From: Collinsella sp. AF23-2
GTDB taxonomy: Bacteria; Actinomycetota; Coriobacteriia; Coriobacteriales; Coriobacteriaceae
Direction: 5' to 3'
Assembly (NCBI RefSeq): GCF_003459245.1
Contig: NZ_QRVG01000001.1
Location: 62,001 to 126,000 of the forward strand
Length of the DNA stretch: 64,000 nucleotides
The position numbers and the translations under genes were made by a program. The stretch's first letter is position 1, and every line of letters begins with the position of its first letter. The notes beneath the pieces are model-generated. The model had not been told where the DNA came from and ran no database searches. It was given only the letters and a program-made list of their open reading frames with translations. Below, piece after piece: positions 50,578 through 59,338 of this stretch.

Positions 50578-51519
50578 ATGTCAGAATTCATTAGGCCTCA
50601 GGTTCAGGTCGAAGAGATCAACGAGACGTCTGCTCGTGTCTCCGTCGAGCCGCTCGAGCGTGGCTACGGCGATACGCTGGGTAACTCCCTTCGTCGCGTA
50701 CTTCTGTCCTCGCTCGAGGGTGCCGCCGTCGAGGCTATTCAGATCGATGGTGCACAGCACGAGTTCATGACCATCCCTAACATGGTCGAGGATGTCACCG
50801 ACATCGTCCTGAATGTCAAGGGTCTTGTCTTCAGGGCTCTCGGCACGACCGACGAGGCGACCGCCACCATCTCGGTTGACGGCCCCTGCGAGGTCACCGG
50901 TGCGGACTTCTTTATTCCGTCCGAGTTTGAGCTGGTCAACCCCGAGCAGCACATCGCTACGCTCACCGAGGGCGGCCATCTCACCATGAGCATGCGCATC
51001 GGCTATGGCCGCGGCTATGTCTCTGGCGAGGCTAACAAGCGCGACAACGATCCCATCGGTGTGATCCACGTCGACTCGCTGTACTCGCCGGTGTCCCGTT
51101 GCGCCAAGCTCGTTGAGGCTTGCCGTGTCGGTCAGCACACCGACTACGACCGCCTTGTCCTCGAGATCGAGACCAACGGCTCCATCGCTCCGCGCGACGC
51201 CGTGGTCCAGGCTGCCAATATCATCAACCAGCATATGGCTGCCTTTATGAACCTTGCCGAGACCCCCGAGGTCGAGGAGGAGGCTTCGATCTTCGCTCCC
51301 GAGGTCACCAACGACAACGCCGAGCTGGACAAGCAGATCGAGGATCTGGACCTTTCTGTCCGTTCCTACAACTGCCTTAAGCGCGCCAGCATTCACTCGG
51401 TCCGTCAGCTCGTTGAGTTCTCGGAGAACGATCTGCTCAACATCCGTAACTTCGGTGTTAAGTCGATCGAGGAAGTGAAGGACAAGCTTGAGTCCATGGG
51501 CCTGAGCCTGAAGGCTTAA
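50578..51519 (+). CDS. rpoA: RNA polymerase alpha subunit
   Basis: 313 residues. N-terminal dimerisation domain (EPLERGYGDTLGNSLRRVLLSSLEGAAV) and C-terminal domain (LDLSVRSYNCLKRASIHSVRQLVEFSENDLLNIRNFG) that contacts UP elements and activators. Confidence 0.98.
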   Translation: MSEFIRPQVQVEEINETSARVSVEPLERGYGDTLGNSLRRVLLSSLEGAAVEAIQIDGAQHEFMTIPNMVEDVTDIVLNVKGLVFRALGTTDEATATISVDGPCEVTGADFFIPSEFELVNPEQHIATLTEGGHLTMSMRIGYGRGYVSGEANKRDNDPIGVIHVDSLYSPVSRCAKLVEACRVGQHTDYDRLVLEIETNGSIAPRDAVVQAANIINQHMAAFMNLAETPEVEEEASIFAPEVTNDNAELDKQIEDLDLSVRSYNCLKRASIHSVRQLVEFSENDLLNIRNFGVKSIEEVKDKLESMGLSLKA

Positions 51520-51549
51520 TGCTTCGCATATTTGAGGAGAAACTAGACC

Positions 51550-52017
51550 ATGCGTCACAACGTTAAGAAGGGCCTGAAGCTCGGCACCGATGCGAGCCAC
51601 ACCAAGGCCATGAAGAAGAGCCTTGCTAAGGCCCTCTTCGAGAACGACCGCATCAAGACCACCGAGACCCGCGCTAAGGCGCTGCGTTCGGTCGTCGACC
51701 CGATCATCACTTGGGCCAAGAAGGGCGACCTGCACTCTCGTCGTCTGGCTATCGCCAAGCTCGGCGATAAGCAGCTCGTTGCCGAGATCTTCGACAAGGC
51801 TGCCCAGGGCATGTGGCAGGACCGCAACGGCGGTTACACCCGCATCATGAAGCTCGGCAACCGCAAGGGCGACAACGCTCCCATCGTTATCATGGAGCTC
51901 GTCACCGAGCCTTGCACGCCTAAGGCCAAGAAGGCTGCTCCGGCCCCCAAGAAGGCCGCTGCTCCCAAGAAGGTCGAGGCCGTCGAGGAGGCTCCTGCTG
52001 AGGAGACCGCTGAGTAG
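51550..52017 (+). CDS. rplQ: 50S ribosomal protein L17
   Basis: 155 residues. The L17 core MRHNVKKGLKLGTDASHTKAMKKSLAKALFENDRI is followed by a low-complexity Ala/Lys/Glu tail (about 120-155), an extension common in actinobacterial L17. Confidence 0.96.
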   Translation: MRHNVKKGLKLGTDASHTKAMKKSLAKALFENDRIKTTETRAKALRSVVDPIITWAKKGDLHSRRLAIAKLGDKQLVAEIFDKAAQGMWQDRNGGYTRIMKLGNRKGDNAPIVIMELVTEPCTPKAKKAAPAPKKAAAPKKVEAVEEAPAEETAE

Positions 52018-52043
52018 ACTTTCCGTCTGCATAGGCTATATTC

Positions 52044-52074
52044 GAGGGGTACGTTCGCGTACCCCTCTTTTTTT
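52044..52074 (+). terminator. Intrinsic terminator after rplQ
   Basis: Ten-bp stem GAGGGGTACG/CGTACCCCTC with a TTCG tetraloop, then TTTTTTT. Confidence 0.92.
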
Positions 52075-52109
52075 GTCGCGATACCGTTGCTTGTTTGTTG
52101 GGAGCGCCC

Positions 52110-52934
52110 ATGACTGCGCCGTCTGATTTCAATTCGATTTCCGAGCTTGACGCCACACTCGTATTTCGTGTGGCCTATGATGGCTCGTCGTATAGCGGAT
52201 TTGCCGAGCAGCCTGGACAGACGACGGTTGCTGGTGAGCTACGTCGAGCCATCGAGACGCTGCTTCGCCGCCCGATCGATCTGACGTGCGCGGGGCGTAC
52301 CGATGCCGGCGTGCATGCCGTGGCTCAGTACATCAGCGTGCCCATTACGGACGCTGAGCTCGCTCTGACGCGCCGTAGGTGGCTGCGGGCCATGGATGCC
52401 CTGCTGCCCAAAGATATCGCCATAAACGAGGTCTACAGGGCCCGTAAAGGCTTTTCTGCACGCTTTGACGCGCATTCCCGTACGTATACATACCGTATTG
52501 CCGATCGCGATGCGCGCCCCGTGCTGTCCCGCGGTGCCGTGTGGTGGCATCGCTATCCCTTGGATGTTGAGGCTATGTCTTCTGCCTGTCCCGCGCTGCT
52601 GGGCGAGCAGGACTTTAAAAGCTTTTGCAAGGTTGCCTCGGCCGTTGGCAAGCCCACGCATCGCTGCGTGATGCGTGCCGAATTTGGCCATGAGGTTGCG
52701 TTTGGCGAGGACATCCTGACGTTTACCATCGAGGGCAATGCGTTTCTGCATTCGATGGTCCGTACGATCGTGGGCACGCTTGTCGAGATTGGCATGCATC
52801 GCCGTGAACCCGAGTGGATGCGCGAGGTTATCGATGCTTGCGACCGTACCGCTGCGGGCCCCACGGCTCCTGCCTGCGGCCTTACGTTTATGGGCGTGGA
52901 TTACGATCCCGCCGAGCTTGTCGTGCTCGACTAG
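52110..52934 (+). CDS. truA: tRNA pseudouridine(38-40) synthase TruA
   Basis: 274 residues. Catalytic motif CAGRTDAGVHA with the Asp nucleophile, opening VAYDGSSYSGFAEQPGQTTV, and C-terminal NAFLHSMVRTIVGTLVEIG. ATG 52110 has GGGAG upstream. It follows the rplQ terminator, so it may depend on read-through or a promoter in the ~36-bp gap. Confidence 0.95.
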   Translation: MTAPSDFNSISELDATLVFRVAYDGSSYSGFAEQPGQTTVAGELRRAIETLLRRPIDLTCAGRTDAGVHAVAQYISVPITDAELALTRRRWLRAMDALLPKDIAINEVYRARKGFSARFDAHSRTYTYRIADRDARPVLSRGAVWWHRYPLDVEAMSSACPALLGEQDFKSFCKVASAVGKPTHRCVMRAEFGHEVAFGEDILTFTIEGNAFLHSMVRTIVGTLVEIGMHRREPEWMREVIDACDRTAAGPTAPACGLTFMGVDYDPAELVVLD

Positions 52935-53095
52935 GGGAGGGCTTGACGTGTCGTGCGTCGACACCTGTCATCTGTGGGCTGCGCGTGTGCAACATCTGTT
53001 CTTGGCGTGCAATGCAACCGGTGTCTCATTGCTTTTATTACCGGGGTGTACCATGAACCACGGTTTGATTCATTGCTGTCGAGAGGACGGATAAT

Positions 53096-54136
53096 TTGGT
53101 TCGACGTGGTTCGCATCCGCGACTTTCGGTGATCCTTGTGGTAGAAGGTTCGCCCAGCTATGCGATGCGTGCGCTCGAGAGTATCCAGAACCAAGACCTC
53201 TACGATTTGCAGATTGTCGTTGTCTGCCGCGATGCTGCGCCCGGTGTGCGCCATTCGCTTCAAGTTGCTGCCGACAGGGACATCCATATTGATTTGATTG
53301 ACGTCGAGGACGCGAAGCGCGGCGCTTGTCTTCGTGCCGGTTTTGATGCCTCGCGCGGCTCTCAAATCATCGCCATGAACGCCGATGAGTGGTTTGCTCC
53401 GCAGGCCCTTTCCAAGATGGTCGATATCGCGTGCGATACTGCGGCAGACATTGTGCTCCCCTCGGTGTCGCTCGATCGATACGATGCGCATCGCGAGCGT
53501 CATTCGCGCGTCTTGGATGCTGCCTCTATTGCCATAGAAGACGAGTCTTCTATGGTGACTGGGCTGCCCCAGTTGATTTTGGGCGGCCTAGTCGCTCAGA
53601 CCTCTGGCGTGATGTATAGCCGTCCGCTGTTTGAGGCATGCCTGTCGCGCGGCAAGGCGTACCGTACGGTTGAGTTTATGGCTTATGCGCTCTCGCAGGC
53701 ACGATTCGTGTCCGGCTGCGGCGACGCTTGTTTCCACGCGGCGGCACCTAAGCTTACAGATGCCTTTGATCCCACCATGTATGCCAGGATATCCGATGAC
53801 ACTCGAGTGCTCGACGAGCTTGCGGACTCACTCTCGGAAGCAGATAGCGGTGGTCGGCTCAAGCTGGCAAGCCAAAAGTTCTACTTTGCCGGACTGGTCG
53901 CCTGCATCGAGAATTTGTGTCTGAGCCCGCATGGGGTGTCGTCAATCGAGCGTTCCGCCCGCATGCGTGATATGCTCGAGGCGCCTCGAACCCGTCAGAT
54001 GGTCGCCGCGCTCAAGGATAACCATCGGGGACTCGGTCTGTTGTTTGGGCCGATCGCCAGCGCCAAGCCCGCGCGCTGCGTGATGTGTACGCATCTGGCA
54101 GCTTTTCTTAACCGGACGGGCGCAAAAACCGCCTAA
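53096..54136 (+). CDS. Glycosyltransferase family 2-like protein
   Basis: A 346-residue protein. The GT-A start LSVILVVEGSPSYAMRALESIQNQDLYDLQIVVV and later GACLRAGFDASRGSQIIAMNADEWFAPQALSKMVD match GT2, with a DE/NADEW in place of the classical DxD. No membrane span is apparent. The acceptor sugar or protein is unknown, and with the altered metal motif, activity is uncertain. TTG start 53096; a possible promoter TTGACG-17-TGTCAT lies at 52943-52971 in the 161-bp gap after truA. Confidence 0.7.
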   Translation: MVRRGSHPRLSVILVVEGSPSYAMRALESIQNQDLYDLQIVVVCRDAAPGVRHSLQVAADRDIHIDLIDVEDAKRGACLRAGFDASRGSQIIAMNADEWFAPQALSKMVDIACDTAADIVLPSVSLDRYDAHRERHSRVLDAASIAIEDESSMVTGLPQLILGGLVAQTSGVMYSRPLFEACLSRGKAYRTVEFMAYALSQARFVSGCGDACFHAAAPKLTDAFDPTMYARISDDTRVLDELADSLSEADSGGRLKLASQKFYFAGLVACIENLCLSPHGVSSIERSARMRDMLEAPRTRQMVAALKDNHRGLGLLFGPIASAKPARCVMCTHLAAFLNRTGAKTA

Positions 54137-54147
54137 ACGGCTCATTA

Positions 54148-54175
54148 CGAAACAAACTTGCATAGAATTGTTTCG
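54148..54175. promoter_or_regulatory. Dyad upstream of argR
   Basis: CGAAACAA (54148-54155) and TTGTTTCG (54168-54175), 12-nt spacer, about 95 bp before argR. Candidate operator or weak end signal for the glycosyltransferase; it does not match the ARG box closely. Confidence 0.4.
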
Positions 54176-54268
54176 AAATGCGTTCTTATACACAAAAGCC
54201 TTCAAATAGCGTTAAACTATTCAATCACTGATTGATTGTCTCCGCCATCTTTTGGAGAGAGGGTTTGT

Positions 54269-54706
54269 ATGGCTAAAAAACGCAATGGGCGCCAGGATGC
54301 CATTAGAGATATTGTGCGCAATAAGGATGTCCGCACGCAGCGCGTGCTGGTCGATGAGCTCCGTGCTATGGGCTTTGATTGCACGCAGGCGACTGTCTCT
54401 CGCGATATTGCCGATATGGGGCTGCGTAAGCTCCCTGAGGGCATCTATGTTCTGGCAGAGGACCTGCACCTGCAGCGTATGGTTTCCGAGCTCGTAACGG
54501 GCGTTCTGCGTACTGATAATCTGGTTATGATCAAGGCTCAGCCTGGCACGGCTTCCGGCATCGCCGCCGCCGTTGATGCGGCAGAGTTACCCGATGTGCT
54601 TGGCTCGCTTGCCGGCAACGATACGATTTTGGTTATTGCCCAGACGGCCGAGGACGGCGAGCGTCTCGAGGCGCTGATCAATAAGTTGAGCAATTCTCGC
54701 AAGTAG
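54269..54706 (+). CDS. argR: Arginine repressor
   Basis: 145 residues. N-terminal winged helix with ELRAMGFDCTQATVSRDIADMGLRK, C-terminal hexamerisation and arginine-binding domain with NLVMIKAQPGTASGIAAAVDAAEL. ATG 54269 has TTTGGAGAGAGGG upstream; the frame is open further upstream without support. It controls arginine metabolism genes; none are adjacent. Confidence 0.93.
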   Translation: MAKKRNGRQDAIRDIVRNKDVRTQRVLVDELRAMGFDCTQATVSRDIADMGLRKLPEGIYVLAEDLHLQRMVSELVTGVLRTDNLVMIKAQPGTASGIAAAVDAAELPDVLGSLAGNDTILVIAQTAEDGERLEALINKLSNSRK

Positions 54707-54757
54707 GTGTGCGGGTCGTGCGCTCGGCATTGTGTGCGCTGACATAGTGGCTTGTAA

Positions 54758-54789
54758 GGGGCATCGACGTTGGTCGGTACCCCCTTTTT
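54758..54789 (+). terminator. Intrinsic terminator after argR
   Basis: GGGG-CAT-CGAC / GTCG-GTA-CCCC stem with an internal loop followed by TTTTT. Confidence 0.7.
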
Positions 54790-54832
54790 GTTTGCCGGTA
54801 TAAAGACCGCCCACCAGGTCGCTTCAAACTAA

Positions 54833-54869
54833 AAGGCCCCGAGCAGTTCAATAAGCTGCTCGGGGCCTT
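54833..54869 (-). terminator. Intrinsic terminator of the PBP gene
   Basis: 14-bp stem AAGGCCCCGAGCAG / CTGCTCGGGGCCTT, 9-nt loop; on the minus strand it is followed by TTTT. It is shared by the convergent argR region. Confidence 0.88.
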
Positions 54870-54891
54870 GTTGGCTTTAGTCGCGTACTTC

Positions 54892-57102
54892 TTAGCCGAC
54901 CGTATCGTCAGGCGTGGGCGAGGGGTCGGGAGTGGGCGTAGGCGTAGGCGTAGGCGTAGGCGTAGGCGTGCCGCCATCGCCGCCGGTCGAACCACCAGTG
55001 GAGCCACCCGTCGAGCCACCGGTCGTACCGGTGCCGCCGGTGGTGTCGCCGCCCGTGGTCTCGGTGGTCGTGGTCGTCGTGGTAGTCGTTGTGGTGGTTT
55101 CCTCTTCCTCTTCGTCCTTGTCCTTGTCGTCGTTCTCCGACTTCTTGGTGTTGTTGGTGCCGTAGAACTTCCAGACGCTGTTGTTCTTGTAGGTGGGCGC
55201 CGTTCCGGTCGCAAACTCCTCGCGCTCGGTACCGGTCAGAACGGTGTTCATAAACCGCTTAAAGACAGGCAGGTTGGTGCTGTCGCCCAGCAGGTCCGTG
55301 CCGTACTTTTGGATGGGGATCTCGCCCGCGGAATAGCCGGTCCACAGGGCGCACGCCAGCTGCGGGGTATAGCCGCAGAACCACAGGTTGGTGGTGTTGT
55401 CGGTGGTGCCCGTCTTGCCGGCATAGGGCTGGTTGACACTCAGAGCGCCGGCAGCACCCGTACCGCTGCCCTTCATGACGCCGGACAGAACATCGGTGAC
55501 CGCGGCGGCCTCGCCCTCGGTAAGCACCTGTGAGGGATTGTCGGTGTGCTGGTACAGCACCGAACCGGTACGAGAGTCAATCTCGGTGATGGCGATCGGC
55601 TGGCGATAGTAGCCGCCGTTGGCAAACGTCGCGTAGGCGGCGGCCATCTCGAGCGGCGAGATCGAGCCGGTGCCGAGGGTCATGACGGGAACGTCCTCGA
55701 TGTTGTCCTTGGCGGGGTCGATGCCGAGCTTTTTGACGAGCGAGATGATCTTGCTGTTACCGACGGCTTCCGCCACCTGGATGTAGCCGGTGTTGGAGGA
55801 GTATGCCGTCGCCTGCTTAAGCGTGATGTTGCCATAGCTCTGGTTGGCGTAATTTTGGACCTCGGTCGTGGTGCCCTTGGCCTTGAGCGGCGAGTTGCAG
55901 TTGAGGGTGACGTTGGGGTTCATGCCGTTTTGGATGGCAGTTGCCAGCGTAAAGGCCTTAAAGGTGGAGCCGACGGGACGCTTGGCCGTGGCATGGTTTA
56001 CGTGGTTCTCGTCGGCGTTGTAGTCGTAGCCGCCCACCATGCACTTGATGTAGCCGGTCTTGGGGTCGACGACGACCATGCCCATGTCCAGGCCGTCAAG
56101 CGAGAGCGTGTCGAGCTGCTCGCGGACGGCATTCTCTGCCACCTGCTGCATCGTGGGGTCGATGGTGGTCTTGACGGTCAGGCCGCCCTTAAAGAGCACG
56201 TCGGTCGAGAACTCCTGCTCCAGCAGCTGCTTGACGTAGGAGACAAAGTAGGGCTGCGAGTATACGTCGACGCCGCTGCCCGAGATTTCGGTCACATTGA
56301 GGGTGATGGGTTCGGCCTGTGCGGCATCGTGCTCCTCCTGGGTGATGTGGCCCAGGCGCAACATGTTGTCGAGGACCTTGTTGCGACGGGACAGCGCCAG
56401 GTCGGGGTTGACCGTGGGGTCGTACTGCGAGGGCGAGTTGGGAAGGCCGATCAACAGCGCGGCCTCGCTCAGGGTGAGGTCGGCGGCGCTCTTGGACAGA
56501 TAGGTCTCGGCTGCGGCCTCGATGCCGTAGGCGCCGTGGCCGTAATAGATGGTGTTGAGGTACATCATGAGGATCTCGTCTTTGGAGTACATGTCCTCCA
56601 TCTTGATGGCGATGTAGGCCTCGCGCACCTTACGCTCAATGGTCGAGTCGAATTGCTCCTCCTGCAGGATGGTGTTGCGCACAAGCTGCTGGGTGATCGT
56701 CGAGGCGCCTTCGTGCCCGCCGCCGAGGGTTGCCACCGCAGCACGCGCGATACCCCACAGGTCGATACCGCCGTGCTCGTAGAAGCGCTCGTCCTCGACG
56801 TCAACGGTGCCCTGCAGCACGTAGGGGGAGACCTCGTCCTTGGTGATGGACTTGCGGTTTTGCGTGTAGAAGCTCGCGATCTTGTTGCCGTTGCAGTCGA
56901 CGATCTCGGTGGGCTCGCTCACCAGATACGCGTTGGCGTCGGTGTAGTCGGGCAGATCGGACAGCCAGCGGTTGACGTTACCGACCATGCCGATGCCAAA
57001 CGCCACGCCCGCAATCAGCAGAAAGCCCAAAAACGAGAGCAGGATTATGGGCAGGGCGTGCGTCTTTGAACGGCTGTGTCCCTGTCGTTGGCGAGGACCC
57101 AT
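54892..57102 (-). CDS. Class A penicillin-binding protein (transglycosylase/transpeptidase)
   Basis: 736 residues from ATG 57102, which has TGGAGGT 6 nt upstream. One N-terminal membrane anchor (about 15-40, PIILLSFLGFLLIAGVAFGIGMV), GT51 domain (EDERFYEHGGIDLWGIARAA, STITQQLVRN, about 75-250), transpeptidase domain (GSTFKAF with nucleophile Ser, SSNTGYIQ, AGKTGTTDN). The tail after about 655 is a KSENDDKDKDEEEEE acidic run, then poly-Thr, Gly-rich repeats and a Pro-Thr dipeptide repeat encoded by tandem hexamers. The tail is probably a wall-spanning spacer. It polymerises and cross-links peptidoglycan outside the membrane. Confidence 0.94.
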   Translation of the reverse strand: MGPRQRQGHSRSKTHALPIILLSFLGFLLIAGVAFGIGMVGNVNRWLSDLPDYTDANAYLVSEPTEIVDCNGNKIASFYTQNRKSITKDEVSPYVLQGTVDVEDERFYEHGGIDLWGIARAAVATLGGGHEGASTITQQLVRNTILQEEQFDSTIERKVREAYIAIKMEDMYSKDEILMMYLNTIYYGHGAYGIEAAAETYLSKSAADLTLSEAALLIGLPNSPSQYDPTVNPDLALSRRNKVLDNMLRLGHITQEEHDAAQAEPITLNVTEISGSGVDVYSQPYFVSYVKQLLEQEFSTDVLFKGGLTVKTTIDPTMQQVAENAVREQLDTLSLDGLDMGMVVVDPKTGYIKCMVGGYDYNADENHVNHATAKRPVGSTFKAFTLATAIQNGMNPNVTLNCNSPLKAKGTTTEVQNYANQSYGNITLKQATAYSSNTGYIQVAEAVGNSKIISLVKKLGIDPAKDNIEDVPVMTLGTGSISPLEMAAAYATFANGGYYRQPIAITEIDSRTGSVLYQHTDNPSQVLTEGEAAAVTDVLSGVMKGSGTGAAGALSVNQPYAGKTGTTDNTTNLWFCGYTPQLACALWTGYSAGEIPIQKYGTDLLGDSTNLPVFKRFMNTVLTGTEREEFATGTAPTYKNNSVWKFYGTNNTKKSENDDKDKDEEEEETTTTTTTTTTTTETTGGDTTGGTGTTGGSTGGSTGGSTGGDGGTPTPTPTPTPTPTPDPSPTPDDTVG
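54933..54969. repeat. Hexanucleotide tandem repeat (GGCGTA)
   Basis: About six consecutive GGCGTA units inside the PBP tail, encoding Thr-Pro repeats. Unit gain or loss would keep frame and change tail length only. Confidence 0.75.
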
Positions 57103-57264
57103 ATATTGACCTCCAGGCATGTCGTGCCAGACGGTGGATGTGCCGTCGGGGCAGGATGGACATAAGTTATTACACGATAAACCAAACGGGGCGCGCGAGG
57201 CCTCGTGTATGCTGGAAGACGGCATTTTTCAGAGTGAATGCATACCTTGGTAAGGAGTTTGTCG

Positions 57265-59241
57265 ATGGCGATTCGGACGATGGGGCCGAGCGGACAATAC
57301 GAGACTGGATTGGATGCTGCCGGTGCGGCGCTGCCCGAGCTGCTGGCGCCGGCGGGCGGGCTCGACCAGATGCTTGCGGCCATCGCCGCGGGCGCCGATG
57401 CCATCTATGCGGGGTTGGGCGGCTTTAACGCCCGTGTGAGCGCCCATGGCTTTACGGATAACGAGTTTGCGCGCGGCTGCGCCGTGGCGCATGCCCATGG
57501 CGTGCGTGTGTACGTAACGCTCAACGTGTTCGTGTTTGACGATGAGTTGTCCGACGCGGTGGCGTTGGGAGCTCATGCACTGGAGCTGGGCGCCGATGCT
57601 CTGATTGTCGCCGATGCCGGGTTGGCCTGCGCGCTGCGCGCGGCGATTCCCGGGGTCGAGATTCACCTGTCCACGCAGGCGGGCGCTCATAGCGAGGGTG
57701 CCGTGCGGCTTGCCGCCGATGAGCTGGGGGTCGAGCGCGTGACGACGGCACGCGAGCTGACGGTCGACGAGATTGCGGCGCTATGTGCCACGGGCGTGCC
57801 CATCGAGGTATTCTGCCACGGTGCGATTTGCATCGGCTATTCGGGGGCGTGCGAGTTCTCGGCCTTGCGGCGTGGGCGCTCGGCGATGCGCGGCGACTGC
57901 ACGCAGCCGTGCCGTCTGGCGTACGACCTAGTGGACGAGGCGGGGCAGAGTGTTGTTGCCGTCGAGGGAGACCGCCTGCTTTGTCCGCGTGACTATCTGG
58001 GTATCGCGCACCTGCCCGAGCTTGTTGCCGCCGGCGTGGCATCGCTCAAGATCGAGGGGCGCATGAAGAATCCCGATTACGTATTCAACGTGGTGAGGGT
58101 GTGGCGTCGGGCACTCGATATGCTGTGCGACGGCGCGTGGGACTCCGGTGCCGTGGAAGAGCTTGAACGCGAGCTGGGAAGGTCGTTTAACCGTGGGTTT
58201 ACCGATGCTTACCTGCGGGGTCGTTCGGGTGCCGAGCTCATGAGCTTTGAGCGCGCGATCAACCAGGGCGTGCGCGTGGGCCACTTGGTGGCGGTGGGTC
58301 ACGAAGAGGTGACGGTTGAGCTTGATGCCGCCGTGGCGGCGGGCGATACGCTCGAAATCCGATTTTACCCGGGTGCCGACGCGCGTCCCGATGTGCCCAA
58401 GCGCTGGCCACAGGTGCCTTGCCCCGTGGATGCCGCTGCGGGGGAGCGCATCGTCGTGCATTGCAAACGTAAGGTGGACGCGGGCTGCGAGGTCTATCTG
58501 ATTCGCAGCGCCGGCGTGTTGGATCAGACGGCGGCGGTGTTGGAGCGCATGCGGGCCGAGGCGGATGCGATTGCGCCCGTTGCGCGTGCCGTTGAGGTGC
58601 TGCCCTTTGAGGGCGCTGCGGTGGATGGCGGTGCGTCGACGGAGTTGGTGGGGTCGGCGGGGCCGGCAAAGCGCGAGGATTTTGCTCGTATGGTCTTTGC
58701 CTGGGAGCTGATGGATGTGGGTCCGCGCGATGAGCGAGATCTGTCCGATACAACGGTGGTGCTCGACGAAGTGTGCCGCGCGGGCGACGCCGAGCGGACT
58801 CGGGCGCTTATGCAGCGTGCCGGGCGCGTCGTCTGCCGCAATCTGGGACAAGTGGCGATGGCCCGCGAGCTGGGCACAACGTTTGACGTGGCGGCGCCGG
58901 TGTTCTGTGCCAATCGGGCCACGCTTACCTGGCTGCGCGGACTCGGTGCGGGGCGGGTGTGCTTGTCGGCCGAGTTGCTCGGCAATGATGCGGAGCGTGT
59001 TGCCGAACTTGCCGCTTGCCCCGGTGTCTTGGGGCCTGTCGATGCCGACCGTCCCGAGCTCATGGTGTGCGAGCACTGCTTGCTGACTGCCGAGGGCGCC
59101 TGCGCCACGGATGCAACGGGGCAGGTCCGTTGCCGTGACTGCTCGCGCCGTCAGCAGGCGCGCTTTTTGGTCGAACGTGACGGCACGCGTTTGCCGGTCG
59201 TTATCGACGCGTGCGGCAGGACGAGGATTTTCCTGTCGTAG
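57265..59241 (+). CDS. Peptidase U32 family protein
   Basis: 658 residues from ATG 57265, with TAAGGAG 7 nt upstream. U32 motifs: LLAPAGGLDQMLAAIAAGADAIYAGLGGFNARVSAHGFT, EIHLSTQAGAHSEGAVRLA, VFCHGAICIGYSGACEFSALRRGRSAMRGDCTQPCRLAYDL, SLKIEGRMKNPDYVF. The C-terminus carries a second Cys cluster (MVCEHCLLTAEGACA, VRCRDCSRRQ). Several U32 proteins are Fe-S tRNA/rRNA or ubiquinone hydroxylation enzymes, and the Cys sets here would suit that better than protease activity. Divergent from the PBP gene. Confidence 0.87.
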   Translation: MAIRTMGPSGQYETGLDAAGAALPELLAPAGGLDQMLAAIAAGADAIYAGLGGFNARVSAHGFTDNEFARGCAVAHAHGVRVYVTLNVFVFDDELSDAVALGAHALELGADALIVADAGLACALRAAIPGVEIHLSTQAGAHSEGAVRLAADELGVERVTTARELTVDEIAALCATGVPIEVFCHGAICIGYSGACEFSALRRGRSAMRGDCTQPCRLAYDLVDEAGQSVVAVEGDRLLCPRDYLGIAHLPELVAAGVASLKIEGRMKNPDYVFNVVRVWRRALDMLCDGAWDSGAVEELERELGRSFNRGFTDAYLRGRSGAELMSFERAINQGVRVGHLVAVGHEEVTVELDAAVAAGDTLEIRFYPGADARPDVPKRWPQVPCPVDAAAGERIVVHCKRKVDAGCEVYLIRSAGVLDQTAAVLERMRAEADAIAPVARAVEVLPFEGAAVDGGASTELVGSAGPAKREDFARMVFAWELMDVGPRDERDLSDTTVVLDEVCRAGDAERTRALMQRAGRVVCRNLGQVAMARELGTTFDVAAPVFCANRATLTWLRGLGAGRVCLSAELLGNDAERVAELAACPGVLGPVDADRPELMVCEHCLLTAEGACATDATGQVRCRDCSRRQQARFLVERDGTRLPVVIDACGRTRIFLS

Positions 59242-59338
59242 GTGCCGCGTCGCGCTGTTTTGGTTATTATTAGTGGGTTTATGAACTTCCAGCACCGCCG
59301 TATCCGGTGAGGGTGCTATAGCAAAAGGAGGATACCCA

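Noticed and set aside
59242..59338. T-box riboswitch before tyrS
   Set aside because: The gap is 97 bp, with no specifier loop or antiterminator sequence visible.
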